The translations under genes and the position numbers were made by a program. From assembly GCF_004353915.1 (NCBI RefSeq), contig NZ_SMRP01000006.1:321564-374561 (forward strand): DNA of 52,998 nucleotides, given 5' to 3'. Each line of letters begins with the position of its first letter. The first letter of the stretch is position 1. This DNA is from Paraburkholderia silviterrae (lineage in GTDB: Bacteria > Pseudomonadota > Gammaproteobacteria > Burkholderiales > Burkholderiaceae). The notes beneath the pieces were generated by a model. It was not told the origin of the DNA. It was given only the letters and a program-made list of their open reading frames with translations, and searched no databases. Positions 17,294-25,796 of this stretch are shown here, in pieces.

Positions 17294-18325
17294 CTAGTTC
17301 CAGTCCAGCGCGCCGCCCGTCTGATACTCCGTCACGCGCGTTTCGAAGAAATTCTTCTCCTTGCGCAGATTCGCCTGTTCGTCGAGCCACGGCAGCACGT
17401 TCTCCGCGCCGGGAAACGGTGCGGGCATCCCCAGTTGGCCCGCGCGCCGGTTCGCGATGTGGCGGAACTGGGCGCAGTGCAGCTCGGCCGAGTAGCCCAA
17501 TATCGGCTCGCGCAGGATGTAGCCCGCGTAGGCCGCTTCGGCCGCATCGGCTTCCTCCCAGATCTGCTGCACGGCGCGCGGATCGAGCTGCAGATTTTCC
17601 TCTTCCAGCAATTGCCGGATGACGCGGATACCGAAGCCGCAATGCAGCACCTCGTCGCGCATGATGTACTGGAACTGCTGCGCGGTCGCTTTCATCAAGC
17701 CCCGTCTCTGGAGCGCGAATACCGGCGTGAAGCCGTTGTAGAACCAGCAGCCCTCGAACACGGCCGCGAAGAACAGGTAGGCAAGCGCGAATTCGTGAAG
17801 CGTGTCGCGGTCCGTGAGGTCGAGGCCGGGAGCCATGATGCGTTCCAGCCGCCTGTTTGCCATCGCGATCTTCGCGTGGATTTCCGGCACGACGCGATAG
17901 CGGTTATAGATCTCCTGCTGGTCCAGCCCGAGGGTTTCGATGCAGTGCTGGTAAGTCCAGGTGTGCAACGCCTCTTCGTAGACCTGGCGCGCCTGGTAGA
18001 TCTGCAATTCGGGCGCGGTCATCTTCTCCATCACCGCGAGCCCGATATTGCGCATGGCCAGAATGTCGGACGTGGTGAGGTAGGCGAGCACGTTTTCGAA
18101 AACGTGCCGCTCCGTGGCGGTGAGGTGCTGCTGGTAGTCGTGCACGTCGTCGCTCATGGAAATCTCGAGCGGCGTCCAGTGATTGCGGTTCGCGCTCAGA
18201 AAGCATTCCCATGCCCACGGATAGCGGAATGGCGCGAGCTGGTTGATATCCCCGCGGCCGTTCACGACGCGCTTGTCTTCGGCGCGCGTGGCGTGTTGTT
18301 GCGAATCCGTCTTGCAGGCGATCAT
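17294..18325 (-). CDS. Ribonucleotide reductase R2 (NrdB-like) paralogue
   Basis: This 343-residue ferritin-like diiron protein matches the class Ia small subunit of beta-proteobacteria. All expected ligands are present: Asp87, Glu118 and His121 (EALH), Glu191, and Glu225 and His228 (EVLH); Tyr125, four residues after His121, matches the radical tyrosine. The C-terminus (VTEYQTGGALDWN) resembles the R1-binding tail. R2 makes the tyrosyl radical needed to reduce ribonucleotides, but no nrdA lies here. Its ATG is three bases after the stop of a UbiM-like flavin hydroxylase, so the two are translated together. It may be a spare R2 using R1 from elsewhere, or a diiron oxidase with a new role. Confidence 0.85.
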   Translation of the reverse strand: MIACKTDSQQHATRAEDKRVVNGRGDINQLAPFRYPWAWECFLSANRNHWTPLEISMSDDVHDYQQHLTATERHVFENVLAYLTTSDILAMRNIGLAVMEKMTAPELQIYQARQVYEEALHTWTYQHCIETLGLDQQEIYNRYRVVPEIHAKIAMANRRLERIMAPGLDLTDRDTLHEFALAYLFFAAVFEGCWFYNGFTPVFALQRRGLMKATAQQFQYIMRDEVLHCGFGIRVIRQLLEEENLQLDPRAVQQIWEEADAAEAAYAGYILREPILGYSAELHCAQFRHIANRRAGQLGMPAPFPGAENVLPWLDEQANLRKEKNFFETRVTEYQTGGALDWN

Positions 18326-18328
18326 CGC

Positions 18329-19531
18329 TTAGAGCCCTCCCGCCAGGTAAGCGGCAACGCCTCGCTTGAAGGGGCGCAGATGCTCGCCCGCGCGCAACAG
18401 GACGTCGCGGGCCAGCCGCGCCGGCAGATGATCGCGCGTATAGATCGAGGCGATCATGCCGGTCAGCAGATAGAGCGGTCGCGTGGTCAGCCGGTGCTTG
18501 TGCTCGTAGCGCCGCAAGAGCGCATCGGACGCATAGTCGCGCCCGGCGAGGCAGGCTTCGCGAATGGAGCCGCTGAGACTGTCCACACCCGACAGCCCGA
18601 AGTTGAAGCCGTGCGCGGTGACCGGATGCATGCCCACCGCCGCATCGCCTACCGCCGCGAACCGCTTTGCCACGAAGCGCTCTGGATAGACCGCGACCAG
18701 CGGATACGCGTGACGCGTCGTGACCAGTTCCATGCTGCCAAGCCGATGGTCGAAGCGGCGCTCGATCTCGTCGGCGAACGTGCGCGCGTCCACCTGCTTG
18801 AGCCGCTCGATCTCGCGGCCCGTGAGCGTGAGCACCACGGAAGAACGGAATGCGCCGGACTCGGGGTGCGGATTCATCGGCAGCAACGCCAGCGTCTGGC
18901 CATAGCCGAACCATTCCCACGCGGCGTGATGATGCGGCTGTTCGTGCGTCATGCCGCAAACCAGCATGGTCTTGCCGAAGTCGCGCATCTGGGCGGAGAT
19001 GCCCATCATCCGCCGGGTCGCCGAGAATCGGCTATCGGCGGCAACGATCAGGCGCGTGGCGATGGACTGTCCGCTTTCGAGCTCCACGCTGGCGCAGTCG
19101 TCGTCGGACTTGACGCCGACAACGCGCTCGGATGCCAGAATTTCGATGTCGACGCCGTCTTCTCTCGCGCATTGCACCGCTTCAAAGGCAGCCTTGCGAA
19201 TATGGTGATTGGAGACCAGCCAGCCGAGTTCATCATGCGGGCTCAGTTCGCGCCCGATTTCGAGTGCATACGACGACTTCCCGTTGTAAATCCGGGCGTC
19301 GAGCAGACGCGACTTCGACGGGCTCTCGATCCGGTCCCAAAGGCCCAGCCGTTTCAGTATTCCAACGGATTTATGCGTGAGTGCAATTTCGCGGCCGTCA
19401 AATTCAGGATTGCGAATTTCATCCGTGCCCTGCTGGTCCACGACGACGACTTTCAGGCCCGTTCCAGCGAGTGAACGGGCGAAGCACAGACCCGCCGGGC
19501 CCGCACCCACAACGACGATATCGGCTTTCAC
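18329..19531 (-). CDS. ubiM: FAD-dependent hydroxylase, UbiH/UbiM family
   Basis: This 400-residue flavoprotein monooxygenase has the FAD dinucleotide motif GAGPAG (9-14), the second motif near DGREIALTHKSV, a DG-type region, and GDAAVGMHPVTAHGFNFGL near residues 285-303, as in ubiquinone ring hydroxylases. FDGREIALTH and the GWLVSNHHIR stretch recall UbiM, a hydroxylase acting at one or more ring positions in some proteobacteria; UbiH, UbiF or UbiI are close alternatives. It starts ATG at 19531 and is the first gene of a tight operon with the R2 paralogue. Being away from other ubi genes suggests a conditional or secondary enzyme, or a different quinol or phenol substrate. Confidence 0.75.
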   Translation of the reverse strand: MKADIVVVGAGPAGLCFARSLAGTGLKVVVVDQQGTDEIRNPEFDGREIALTHKSVGILKRLGLWDRIESPSKSRLLDARIYNGKSSYALEIGRELSPHDELGWLVSNHHIRKAAFEAVQCAREDGVDIEILASERVVGVKSDDDCASVELESGQSIATRLIVAADSRFSATRRMMGISAQMRDFGKTMLVCGMTHEQPHHHAAWEWFGYGQTLALLPMNPHPESGAFRSSVVLTLTGREIERLKQVDARTFADEIERRFDHRLGSMELVTTRHAYPLVAVYPERFVAKRFAAVGDAAVGMHPVTAHGFNFGLSGVDSLSGSIREACLAGRDYASDALLRRYEHKHRLTTRPLYLLTGMIASIYTRDHLPARLARDVLLRAGEHLRPFKRGVAAYLAGGL

Positions 19532-20111
19532 CGGGATTTCCTTGATCGATAGTCACTTCACCAACGTTGCTTCCGCTGCCGTGCGCGAACGTCATGCGGC
19601 GAGCGGCGAACGTCACCATGCCCTCATGCGGGTCCGGTCGTAACGGTTGCGACGGCCGCAAATGCGGGCACGCAGACCTTAGAGAGCGCCCGCGCCGCTG
19701 TCCATCCCGCGTGAGGAGGGGACGAGGGCGCGTGTTTGCTTCTTTTGGACTAGTCCTTCTTGCGTATTCCAGCTGCAAGCGGATGCGGCTTGGGGCGTGC
19801 GGCGGATGCTCCCGACCGCCATGCCGCCATGCCGCCACACGGCCACACCGCCACACAGCTGCGGCCAGGCGCTGCCGCCACGCTCGATGCCCGCATGGGC
19901 GACCGGCAATCTATCCCCGAAAGCCACACGTCCGCCAGCGACCGATTGCCCTGTTTCCCCGGGGTTCCAGGCATGGCGCGCGTCTCGATTATTCACGATT
20001 CGTGTTCAATGCCTCCACGCCTCGGGGGCTTATTTCCGGCGTCCTTTGAGGCATCCTTGCAGTCATCGAGAGCGCGCCAATCCAGGCGTGCGAGGCAACG
20101 GAGAACGAGAC
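19532..20111. other. 580-bp intergenic region with short CCGCCA/CACGGCCA repeats
   Basis: The region separates divergent ubiM-like and tartrate dehydrogenase genes and should carry both promoters. At about 19816-19860 a degenerate 7-8-bp unit (GCCGCCAT, GCCGCCAC, ACGGCCAC, ACCGCCAC) repeats five to six times. Open frames here lack ribosome sites and family motifs. I see no gene. Confidence 0.45.
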
Positions 20112-21191
20112 ATGAGCAAGACCTTCAAGATCGCGGCGATCCCCGGTGACGGCATCGGCCTGGAAGTGATGCCCGAGGGCGTGCGCGTGGTGGAGGCGGC
20201 GGCAGCGAAGTTCGGCCTGAAGATCGAATTCACGCATTTCGACTGGGCGAGCTGCGACTACTACCTCGAACACGGCAAGATGATGCCCGACGACTGGTTC
20301 GCCACGCTCAAGGGCTTCGACGCCATTTACTTCGGCGCCGTGGGCTGGCCCGACAAGGTGCCCGATCACATCTCGCTGTGGGGGTCGCTCCTCAAGTTCC
20401 GCCGCGAATTCGACCAGTACGTGAACCTGCGCCCGGTGCGCCTGTTGCCCGGCGTGCCGTGCCCGCTCGCCAACCGCAAGCCCGGCGACATCGACTTCTT
20501 CGTGGTGCGCGAGAACACCGAAGGCGAGTACAGCTCGGTGGGCGGCAAGATGTTCGAGGGCACCGAGCGCGAGTTCGTGCTGCAAGAGTCGGTGTTCACG
20601 CGTCATGGCGTGGACCGCATCCTGAAATACGCGTTCGAGCTCGCGAACCAGCGTGGCCGCAAGAAGCTCACGGCGGCCACCAAGTCCAACGGCATCTCGA
20701 TCAGCATGCCGTACTGGGACGAGCGCGTGGCCGCGATGGGCGAAGCCTACCCGGACGTGAAGTGGGACAAGCAGCACATCGACATCCTGTGCGCGCGCTT
20801 CGTGCTGCAGCCGGACCGCTTCGACGTGGTGGTGGCATCGAACCTGTTCGGTGACATTCTTTCCGACCTCGGCCCCGCCTGCACGGGCACGATCGGCCTC
20901 GCGGCATCGGCGAACCTGAACCCGGAGCGCAAGTTCCCGTCGCTGTTCGAGCCGGTGCACGGCTCGGCGCCCGACATCTTCGGCAAGGAGATCGCCAACC
21001 CGATCGCGATGATCTGGTCGGGCGCGATGATGCTCGAGTTCCTCGGCAACGGCGACGCGCAGTTCAAGGCCGCCCACGACGCGATCATGCAGGCGATCGA
21101 GAAGGTGCTCGTGGAAGGCCCGCGCACGCCGGACATGGGCGGTGCGGCGAAGACCGCGGACGTGGGCAAGGCCGTGGCCGCCGCGCTGTGA
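20112..21191 (+). CDS. Tartrate/D-malate dehydrogenase (decarboxylating), TtuC/DmlA family
   Basis: This 359-residue enzyme belongs to the isocitrate/isopropylmalate dehydrogenase superfamily and oxidises D-malate or tartrate with NAD, usually with decarboxylation. The N-terminal PGDGIG, the substrate-site stretch RENTEGEYSSVGG starting at Arg133 and the C-terminal EPVHGSAPDI are present; the long DWASCDYYLEHGKMMP segment marks the tartrate dehydrogenase branch rather than LeuB. ATG 20112 has GGAG about ten bases upstream; the upstream open frame is unsupported. It stands alone with its own terminator. D-malate versus tartrate preference cannot be decided from sequence. Confidence 0.87.
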   Translation: MSKTFKIAAIPGDGIGLEVMPEGVRVVEAAAAKFGLKIEFTHFDWASCDYYLEHGKMMPDDWFATLKGFDAIYFGAVGWPDKVPDHISLWGSLLKFRREFDQYVNLRPVRLLPGVPCPLANRKPGDIDFFVVRENTEGEYSSVGGKMFEGTEREFVLQESVFTRHGVDRILKYAFELANQRGRKKLTAATKSNGISISMPYWDERVAAMGEAYPDVKWDKQHIDILCARFVLQPDRFDVVVASNLFGDILSDLGPACTGTIGLAASANLNPERKFPSLFEPVHGSAPDIFGKEIANPIAMIWSGAMMLEFLGNGDAQFKAAHDAIMQAIEKVLVEGPRTPDMGGAAKTADVGKAVAAAL

Positions 21192-21268
21192 GGCGAATTT
21201 GAGCCTGACTTGAGCGGGTGTTGAGCGCAAGTCAGCGCGCTTGACGCACGTTTTTGAAGGTGCCGAGG

Positions 21269-21305
21269 CGCCCGGTGTTCCGAAAAGGAACCCGGGCGTT
21301 TTTTT
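21269..21305 (+). terminator. Rho-independent terminator after the tartrate dehydrogenase gene
   Basis: CGCCCGG-GTTCC pairs with GGAAC-CCGGGCG around a short A-rich loop, followed by seven T residues (to about 21305). Confidence 0.85.
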
Positions 21306-21370
21306 ACGAATGGCTTACCTGGGATAAACCCTTGTCTCAATGAAAACGAATTTTCAGATGGGGTTTGGCG

Positions 21371-21386
21371 TGTAATTATATTTACA
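21371..21386. promoter_or_regulatory. Candidate RpiR operator
   Basis: The dyad TGTAA-N6-TTACA lies in an AT-rich stretch 29 bases before the RpiR start. Its place suits autoregulation of the rpiR-iaaA-gsi-peptidase operon. Confidence 0.4.
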
Positions 21387-21414
21387 TCGTTATGCTGACA
21401 CGCCCAGGTTCCAC

Positions 21415-22404
21415 ATGGCCGCACGGTCGCCCAATCCGCTTACATCCGAGACGTCCGCTTCACCCGATGCCGAGATCGTCGCCCGCCTGAACGCGGCGAT
21501 GCCGGACCTCACGCCTGGCCATCGGCGCATGGCCGAGTATGTGCTCGCGAATCTGTTCCAGTCGGCCACCATGCGCATCGACGAGCTGGCGCACGCCGTG
21601 GGCGCGTCGGTGGCAACGGCCAACCGCTTTGCGCGCGCGCTGGGCTTCGACGGCTATCCCGCGTTTCGCGAAGCGCTCGTGCGCGGCTTCGAGGCCACGC
21701 TCGCGCCGGTCGAGCGGCTGCGCACGGCGCAGGAATCGCCCACGAGCGGCGCCGAGCTGTTCGGCGCCTCGCTGGAGCAGGCCGAAGTCAACCTCCGTGC
21801 TTCGCGCCAGTCGATCGACAGCGCGGCGGCGGCCGCCGCCGTCGACGCCATCATGAAGGCGCGGCGCGTCTTTATCGTGGGCTCCGGCACGAGCGCGTTT
21901 CTGGCGGGGCTCATGGAGCTCGCGCTGCTGCCTTATCTCGACAACGTGCAGACACTCTCCACCATCGGCGGCCCGACGCACGCCGCGCGCCGGCTCTTTG
22001 GCGCGGGCAGCGAAGACCTGCTGATCGGCATTGCCTTTCCCCGTTACGTCGACGACACCATCAAGCTCTCGCGCCGCGCAGCGCATCTCGGCGTGCGCGT
22101 GCTCGCGCTCACCGACAGCAGCGATTCGCCGCTCGCGCGCTTTGCCGATCTGACGCTGCTGGTGCGCGCGGAACGCCGGCTTGCGGCGAACTCGGAGGCC
22201 GCGGTGCTGGCCGTGATCGAAGCGCTGTGCGACGCCGTGGCGTTGCGCGCGAAACATTCCGTCGAGGCGGCGGCCAGCATCACCGAGTCGGTGCTGCCCT
22301 GGCTAACGCCGGAGTCCGCCGTGTCGGCGGCCGCGAGCCTGCCGGCAGCGGCGCCTTCGAACTCATCCTCCCGCGAATCTTCCCGTCCCAAGAGCAAGTC
22401 ATGA
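21415..22404 (+). CDS. MurR/RpiR-family transcriptional regulator
   Basis: This 329-residue regulator has an N-terminal RpiR helix-turn-helix (about 30-105; RMAEYVLANLF, VGASVATANRFARALGFDGYPAFREAL) and a C-terminal SIS sugar-isomerase-like effector domain (about 145-270; RVFIVGSGTSAFLAGLME, IGIAFPRYVDDTIKLSRRA). SIS domains usually sense phosphosugars, so muropeptide or amino-sugar compounds are possible effectors, in line with the peptide-related genes downstream. Its stop overlaps the iaaA start (ATGA), so it is the first gene of the operon and probably its repressor via the dyad at 21371. Confidence 0.87.
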   Translation: MAARSPNPLTSETSASPDAEIVARLNAAMPDLTPGHRRMAEYVLANLFQSATMRIDELAHAVGASVATANRFARALGFDGYPAFREALVRGFEATLAPVERLRTAQESPTSGAELFGASLEQAEVNLRASRQSIDSAAAAAAVDAIMKARRVFIVGSGTSAFLAGLMELALLPYLDNVQTLSTIGGPTHAARRLFGAGSEDLLIGIAFPRYVDDTIKLSRRAAHLGVRVLALTDSSDSPLARFADLTLLVRAERRLAANSEAAVLAVIEALCDAVALRAKHSVEAAASITESVLPWLTPESAVSAAASLPAAAPSNSSSRESSRPKSKS

Positions 22405-23447
22405 ATTCCAGCGCAGTCATTGCCATTCACGGCGGAGCGGGCACGATCCTGCGTGCCGCGATGGCTCCCGAAGTCGAAGCCCAATACCTCGCCGCGCTGA
22501 GCCGCATTCTGGAGGCGGGGCAACAGATTCTCGCCGAGGGCGGCAGCGCGCTCGACGCGGTCACCGAAGCCGTGCGCCTGCTCGAGGACTGCCCGCTCTT
22601 CAACGCGGGCCACGGCTCGGTATTCACGGCGGCGGGCACGCACGAGCTGGACGCGTCGATCATGGACGGCCGCACGCTCGAAGCCGGCGCGGTGTGCTGC
22701 GTGAAGCGCGTGCGCAATCCCGTGCTTGCCGCGCGCCGCGTGCTCGAGCACAGCGAGCACGTGCTGTTCACGGGCGAGGGCGCGGAAGCGTTCGCCGCGG
22801 CGCAGGGGCTCGAATGCGTCGAGCCGGGCTACTTTCATACCGATGCGCGCCACCGTCAGTGGCTGCTCGCGCGCGGCGAGCAGCGCGCGATGCTCGACCA
22901 TGACGGCGCGACGCTCGCGGCTGGGGTGGACAAAGCGGCGGACCACGCCACGAACAAGGCCACGGACCCGGCGGTCGGCGAGGCCAACGCCGGCGAAGGC
23001 GCCCTGCCGCACGAGCCGATCGATCCGAACCGCAAGCACGGCACGGTGGGCGCGGTCGCGCTCGACGCCCACGGGCATCTCGCCGCCGCCACCTCGACGG
23101 GCGGCATCACCAACAAGCAGCCCGGCCGCGTGGGCGACTCGCCGCTGATCGGCGCGGGCTGCTATGCCGATGACGCCACCTGCGCCGTTTCCACGACCGG
23201 CTCGGGCGAGATGTTCATGCGCATGGTCGCGGCCTACGACGTTGCCGCGCAGATGCGCTATGGCGGCGCGACACTCGCCGACGCCGCGGCCAACGTCGTG
23301 ATGGAGCGGCTCCCGCGCATCGATGGCCGGGGCGGTTTGATCGCGGTCGATGTACGCGGCAATGTCACGCTGCCCTTCAATACCGAGGGCATGTATCGTG
23401 GCTATGCCCGCGTGGGAGACGCGCCCGTCGTGGCGATTTATCGATAA
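22401..23447 (+). CDS. iaaA: Isoaspartyl peptidase/L-asparaginase (N-terminal nucleophile type)
   Basis: This 348-residue proenzyme cleaves itself before Thr215 (KHGTVGAV) and then hydrolyses beta-aspartyl dipeptides and L-asparagine. Family landmarks are IAIHGGAG (7-14), GGSALDAV, NAGHGSVF and, after the nucleophile, TSTGGITNKQPGRVGDSP. The stretch before Thr215 (about 175-205) is a low-complexity Ala/Asp linker, as usual. It overlaps the RpiR stop by four bases. In E. coli iaaA leads the gsiABCD glutathione/dipeptide transporter operon, and remnants of gsiA and gsiD follow here after 66 bases. Confidence 0.92.
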   Translation: MNSSAVIAIHGGAGTILRAAMAPEVEAQYLAALSRILEAGQQILAEGGSALDAVTEAVRLLEDCPLFNAGHGSVFTAAGTHELDASIMDGRTLEAGAVCCVKRVRNPVLAARRVLEHSEHVLFTGEGAEAFAAAQGLECVEPGYFHTDARHRQWLLARGEQRAMLDHDGATLAAGVDKAADHATNKATDPAVGEANAGEGALPHEPIDPNRKHGTVGAVALDAHGHLAAATSTGGITNKQPGRVGDSPLIGAGCYADDATCAVSTTGSGEMFMRMVAAYDVAAQMRYGGATLADAAANVVMERLPRIDGRGGLIAVDVRGNVTLPFNTEGMYRGYARVGDAPVVAIYR

Positions 23448-23513
23448 AGCCGCGGCTGGAGTGGCAATCGAGGTAGCAGCGGTTCTTGCGCCGTAAAGGA
23501 AGGAGTCCAAATC

Positions 23514-24413
23514 GTGCAGATGCATTCAGGCGCTGAGGCGAGCGTGCGTGCCAGCGCTGAGGCAGGTATCGCCTTGCCGTCCGGCCGCGTGATCGAGGTC
23601 CGCGATCTCAACGTGGCCTTCAGGCGCGGCGCGGGCACGTTCAACGCCGTGCGCAACCTGTCGTTCCATGTCGACCGCGGCGAGACGCTGGCCATTGTCG
23701 GTGAATCGGGGTCGGGCAAGTCGGTGACTTCGCTCGCGCTCATGCGCCTCGTCGAGCATGGCGGCGGCCGCGACATCTTCAGCCGCGTCGTCGCGGGCAC
23801 GCGCATTTCGCTCGCGGCGGGCTTTCTTTCGGTGGCGCTGGGCGCCGTGGTGGGCACGTTCTTCGGCCTGCTGGCGGGCTACTACGAAGGCTGGTGGGAC
23901 CGCATCACGATGCGTATCGCCGACGTGCTGTTCGCATTCCCAGGCATTCTGCTCGCGATCGGCGTGGTGGCCATCCTCGGCAATGGCATGATCAACGTGA
24001 TCTGCGCAGTGGCGGTCTTCAGCATTCCCGCGTTCGCGCGCCTCGTGCGCGGCAACACGCTGATGCTCAAGCACCTCACGTATGTGGAGGCGGCACGCAG
24101 CATTGGCGCGTCGGACTGGGTCATCATCATGCGGCACATTCTGCCCGGCACGGTTTCCTCGGTGGTGGTCTATCTGACGATGCGCATCGGCACTTCGATC
24201 ATCACCGCAGCGAGCCTCTCGTTTCTGGGCCTCGGCGCGCAGCCGCCCACGCCCGAGTGGGGTGCGATGCTCAACGAGGCGCGCGCCGACATGGTGAGCT
24301 CGCCGCACATCGCGCTGTTCCCGAGCCTCGCCATCTTCTTCACGGTGCTGGCGTTCAACCTGCTCGGCGACGGCCTGCGCGACGCGCTCGATCCGAAACT
24401 GGACCGCCCATGA
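23514..24413 (+). pseudogene. Chimeric gsiA-gsiD reading frame (deletion fusion of an ABC transporter)
   Basis: The 299-residue frame joins two unrelated proteins. Residues 1-83 are the start of a GsiA/DppD-like ATPase (VIEVRDLNVAF, Walker A GESGSGKS at 63-70) that stops after EHGGG, before the Q-loop, signature and Walker B. Residues 84-299 are the GsiD/DppC-like permease from GRDIFSRVVAGTRISL onward, with the EAA loop (EAARSIGASDW, 192-202) and later helices but without the first helix. The intact family order is gsiA-gsiB-gsiC-gsiD, so an in-frame deletion has apparently removed most of gsiA, all of gsiB and gsiC, and the start of gsiD. GTG 23514 has a strong AAGGAGG-type site. The product cannot hydrolyse ATP or form a transporter alone. 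A collapsed assembly is the alternative. Confidence 0.85.
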
Positions 24414-25450
24414 GCACGACGCACCCGGCCGATCCGCCGCATATCGGCACATTGAATAGCGGCGCTACCGGCACGATTGCCGATGTGGCCGGCGTGCGCG
24501 TGGGCCATTGCACGCTCGACGCGGGCCCGGTGCAAACCGGTGTGACCGTCGTGATGCCACATGCGGGCGATCCGTATCGCGAGAAGGTGCCCGCCGCGGT
24601 GGCGGTGATCAATGGCTTCGGTAAGAGCATTGGGCTCACGCAGGTCGATGAGTTGGGCGTGCTCGAAACGCCCATTGCGCTCACCAACACGTTCGGCGTG
24701 GCTGCGCTCGCGCAGGCGCAGATCCGTGAGGCAATCGCCGCCAATCCACGCATCGGGCGCGAATGGCCGACCGTCAATCCGCTCGTGTTCGAATGCAACG
24801 ACGGCTATTTGAACGATATTCAGGCGCTGGCCGTCACGGGCGAGCACTACCGCGCCGCCTGCGATGCGGCGAGCCATACGTTCGCGCGTGGCAGCGTGGG
24901 GGCGGGGCGCGGCATGTCGAGCTTCGACCTCAAGGGTGGCATAGGCACGGCCTCGCGAGTCGTCGACGTAGCGGGCATGCGCTGCACGGTGGGCGCGCTC
25001 GTGCTTGCCAACTTCGGCCGCCTGCCCACGCTCACCGTGGCGGGCGTGCCGCTTGGGCGCATGCTGGCGGAGCGTCACACGAGCGGCGGCAGGCAACCCG
25101 AGCCTGAGAAAGGATCGATCATCATGCTGATCGCGCTCGACGTGCCGCTGGATGCGCGGCAGTTGCGCCGCGTAGCGATGCGTGCCGCCGCCGGGTTCGC
25201 GCGCACGGGGTCCAGCTATGGCCACGGCAGCGGCGACATTGCCATGGCGTTCAGCACGGCTTACACGTTGCCGCACGAGGCGTCCGTGTTCCGCCTGCCG
25301 CCGCTTCTCGCAGACGCCCATCTCGATCCGCTGTTCCAGGCAAGCGCCGACTGCGTCGAGCAGGCAATCCTCGACGCCTTATGGCAAGCCACGACGGTGC
25401 ATGGCCGCAACGGCCACGTCCGTCTCGCGTTGCGCGACGCGGCTCCGTAA
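24410..25450 (+). CDS. P1-family peptidase (DmpA/L-aminopeptidase D-esterase-like)
   Basis: This 346-residue N-terminal-nucleophile hydrolase resembles DmpA, which splits itself between Gly and Ser and then removes N-terminal residues or cleaves beta-peptides. Landmarks are GVRVGHCTL, PVALTNT-like PIALTNTFGV, GSVGAGRGM with FDLKGGIGTASR, and the expected cleavage pair Gly235-Ser236 (KGSIIMLIALDVP). It overlaps the chimeric gsi frame by four bases (ATGA) and is the last operon gene. In the ancestral operon it would hydrolyse peptides brought in by Gsi; here the importer is broken. No terminator with a T run is seen after it. Confidence 0.87.
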   Translation: MSTTHPADPPHIGTLNSGATGTIADVAGVRVGHCTLDAGPVQTGVTVVMPHAGDPYREKVPAAVAVINGFGKSIGLTQVDELGVLETPIALTNTFGVAALAQAQIREAIAANPRIGREWPTVNPLVFECNDGYLNDIQALAVTGEHYRAACDAASHTFARGSVGAGRGMSSFDLKGGIGTASRVVDVAGMRCTVGALVLANFGRLPTLTVAGVPLGRMLAERHTSGGRQPEPEKGSIIMLIALDVPLDARQLRRVAMRAAAGFARTGSSYGHGSGDIAMAFSTAYTLPHEASVFRLPPLLADAHLDPLFQASADCVEQAILDALWQATTVHGRNGHVRLALRDAAP

Positions 25451-25796
25451 GACGGATTGCGACGCCTGGAATAGGCGTCATGGGGCGTCTTTCCACTACA
25501 AAGCGCTGAACAGGTGGAGGCGGCATTGAAAGATGCGCGCCAATAGTGACACACGCCATTTTTATCTCACCCGAGTTGCGCGGCGCCAGTGAGCCATCAA
25601 AACGCAATTGACACCGCGTGCGTGCGTCGTATATCAAATGTGCTGTTCCGCAAGCACCAGCCGGGGCTCTATCAGGCTGGGTAGCATGGCGTGTACGTCG
25701 AGTTCTGACAGGACGCGTGCGCAAATCCGCTCGGTGGCGCGGTGAATCCGTTCAATATCTGGATAAATCAGCAGGAGTTATATCAGGGAGACATCA
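25451..25796. other. 346-bp intergenic region carrying repeat copy A
   Basis: No gene is seen. The region holds a 25-bp element GCCATCAAAAC-NN-AAT-N-GACACCGC at 25593-25617 that recurs past the next gene, and an A/T-richer promoter area with GGAG and GGGAG before the glycosyltransferase-like gene. Confidence 0.5.
25593..25617 (+). repeat. Imperfect direct repeat, copy A
   Basis: This copy matches 26713-26737 at 22 of 25 positions (GCCATCAAAAC-NN-AAT-N-GACACCGC), and GCCAGTG lies shortly before both copies. The two copies bracket the glycosyltransferase-like gene and may be ends of a lost mobile element. Confidence 0.6.

Noticed and set aside
17435..19474. 679-codon open frame opposite the UbiM-like and R2 genes
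   Set aside because: It spans two independent, motif-rich genes on the other strand and carries no motif.
22044..23525. 493-codon open frame opposite iaaA
   Set aside because: Antisense of a clear isoaspartyl peptidase with its nucleophile and overlap with rpiR.
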